DNA of 5,291 bases from positions 1-5,291 of the forward strand of contig JAHJRZ010000078.1 in the NCBI GenBank assembly GCA_018830605.1. Reading direction: 5' to 3'. Shown here piece after piece: positions 4,772-5,291 of the stretch; the first letter of the stretch is position 1, and each line of letters begins with the position of its first letter. Both the position numbers and the translations under genes were made by a program. The stretch comes from Patescibacteria group bacterium. Lineage in GTDB: Bacteria; Patescibacteriota; UBA1384; JAHJRZ01. The notes below the pieces were generated by a model, which saw only the letters and a list, made by a program, of their open reading frames with translations, was not told the DNA's origin and ran no database searches.

Positions 4772-4950
4772 CCTTGTGCTTCGCACAAGGAAATTCAAAT
4801 TTCAAAATCCCAAATCTCAAACAATATCAAAATTCAAAATTAAAAATTCAAAACATGCGAATATAGTTTTGAACATTTAAGTTTTGGTCATTTGTATTTG
4901 TTTTGGATTTGGTGCTTGGGATTTTGGATTTCCTCGCGCGGAGCGCGAGG
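4772..4950 (+). repeat. Insertion 2 in 23S rRNA, bounded by two 19-nt hairpins
   Basis: The 23S sequence TCTAAACC...GGTTGTGGGAC, normally joined by a short stem, is split by a left hairpin CCTTGTGC-TTC-GCACAAGG (4772-4790), a 141-nt AT-rich core (4791-4931) and a right hairpin CCTCGCGC-GGA-GCGCGAGG (4932-4950). The core is an imperfect inverted repeat: it begins AAATTCAAATTTCAAAATCC and ends GGGATTTTGGATTTCC, with the turn near ACATGCGAATAT (about 4852). No coding capacity is seen. The first 58 nt recur exactly at 5234. Confidence 0.8.
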
Positions 4951-5233
4951 GGTTGTGGGACTTACATAAAGATTAAGAAAATATAGAAGAACGAACCTGG
5001 AAAGGACGGCCAGAGAGGGTGATAGCCCCGTATTCGAAATGTTAGTATTAATCTTGTAAGCACCCGAGTACTCTCGGACACGTGAAATCCGGGAGGAATC
5101 TACCCTGAACAAGGGGTAAGACTAAATACTCTTTACGCCGATAGCGAACAAGTACCGTGAGGGAAAGGTGAAAAGTCCCCCGGTGAGGGGAGTGAAATAG
5201 TACCTGAAACCATATGCAGACAAAGATACAGAG

Positions 5234-5291
5234 CCTTGTGCTTCGCACAAGGAAATTCAAATTTCAAAATCCCAAATCTCAAACAATATCA
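5234..5291 (+). repeat. Insertion 3 in 23S rRNA, at helix 25; exact copy of the start of insertion 2
   Basis: After CCATATGCAGACAAAGATACAGAG, which corresponds to the 5' side of helix 25 (E. coli near position 545), the sequence turns into the same hairpin CCTTGTGC-TTC-GCACAAGG plus the AT-rich core. All 58 bases to the window edge match 4772-4829; the bases just outside differ, so the copy boundary is at or very near the hairpin. Helix 25 is the classic site of excised intervening sequences in Salmonella and others. The right end lies outside the window. Confidence 0.85.

Larger units (their letters stand above)
4351..5291 (+). rRNA. rrl: 23S ribosomal RNA, 5' part (domain I and start of domain II side), interrupted by three insertions
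   Basis: The large-subunit rRNA is recognised from conserved blocks in order: GGTGGATGCC (4368), GATGAAAGACGTGG (4393), CTGCGATAAGC, GGGGGAACTG and TGAAACATCTTAGTA (about 4659-4690), CCCCCAGTAGCGGCGAGCG (4735-4753), GACCTGG-like AACCTGGAAAGG, GGTGATAGCCCCGTA, GGACACGTGAAATCC, AAATACTC, CCGATAGCGAACAAGTACCGTGAGGGAAAGGTGAAAAG and GGGGAGTGAAATAGTACCTGAAACC near 5185-5210. The 5' end is set at AGTTAA (4351), matching GGUUAA of E. coli, with an uncertainty of about five bases. The gene continues past the right edge. No 16S, tRNA or spacer of a normal operon precedes it. Conserved core positions look intact, so this is probably a working gene; insertions lie only at helix tips that vary between bacteria. 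Confidence 0.95.

Noticed and set aside
4509..4931. Group I or group II introns with a homing endonuclease.
   Set aside because: The insertions are about 140 nt, AT-rich inverted repeats without catalytic core motifs or coding capacity.
4351..5291. Open frames of 69-74 codons on both strands inside the rRNA region (for example 4373-4594 and 5048-5260).
   Set aside because: They lie in clear 23S rRNA sequence and their translations are low-complexity or basic with no protein-like conservation.
4772..5291. CRISPR array from the repeated 58-nt block.
   Set aside because: There are only two copies, about 460 bp apart, separated by conserved rRNA, with no spacer pattern or cas genes.

Overview
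The window looks like a piece of a Candidate Phyla Radiation (Patescibacteria, Parcubacteria-like) genome. This is inferred from three things: a 23S rRNA gene interrupted by non-coding AT-rich insertions, no 16S gene directly upstream of it, and short orphan proteins set among GC-rich perfect hairpins. All genes read normally with the standard bacterial code, and TGA is used as a stop. No sequence in the window fixes the lineage by itself.

Layout, left to right. (1) 3-1307: a divalent-metal transporter of the Nramp fold whose metal-site motifs are altered (DPGG and SPY instead of DPGN and MPH); the gene is probably cut by the left edge. (2) 1308-2306: a two-gene toxin-antitoxin-like module, with its own extended -10 promoter, a 15-bp inverted repeat running from the predicted transcription start to the start codon, a small partner protein (1435-1662) and an AbiEii-type nucleotidyltransferase (1631-2287) that overlaps it. 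A perfect hairpin closes the module. (3) 2330-3220, minus strand: a long charged coiled-coil protein with a good sigma-70-like promoter. (4) 3221-3558: a divergent intergenic region with a nested palindrome, a perfect DnaA box, a promoter whose spacer is a (TC)7 tract, and a 5' UTR that can fold as a three-way junction. (5) 3559-4104: an acidic orphan protein. (6) 4105-4350: a leader region with a strong promoter, a 13-codon mini-ORF, mutually exclusive antiterminator and terminator hairpins and a boxA-like site. (7) 4351-5291: the 5' part of a 23S rRNA gene, continuing past the right edge.

The strongest novelty is in the last two parts. The 23S gene carries three insertions in under 1 kb. 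Two lie where intervening sequences are known in other bacteria (helix 9 and helix 25), and the second and third begin with an identical stretch of at least 58 nt. The insertions are AT-rich imperfect inverted repeats beginning GAAATTC and ending GGATTTCC, associated with short perfect hairpins. Several unrelated hairpins in the window share the same 8-3-8 (19-nt) or 6-3-6 (15-nt) architecture. The leader upstream of the 23S looks as if its transcription could be attenuated by translation of a mini-ORF. That is a hypothesis. A second candidate regulatory system is the TC-repeat promoter before the acidic protein gene, which is built like a phase-variable promoter.
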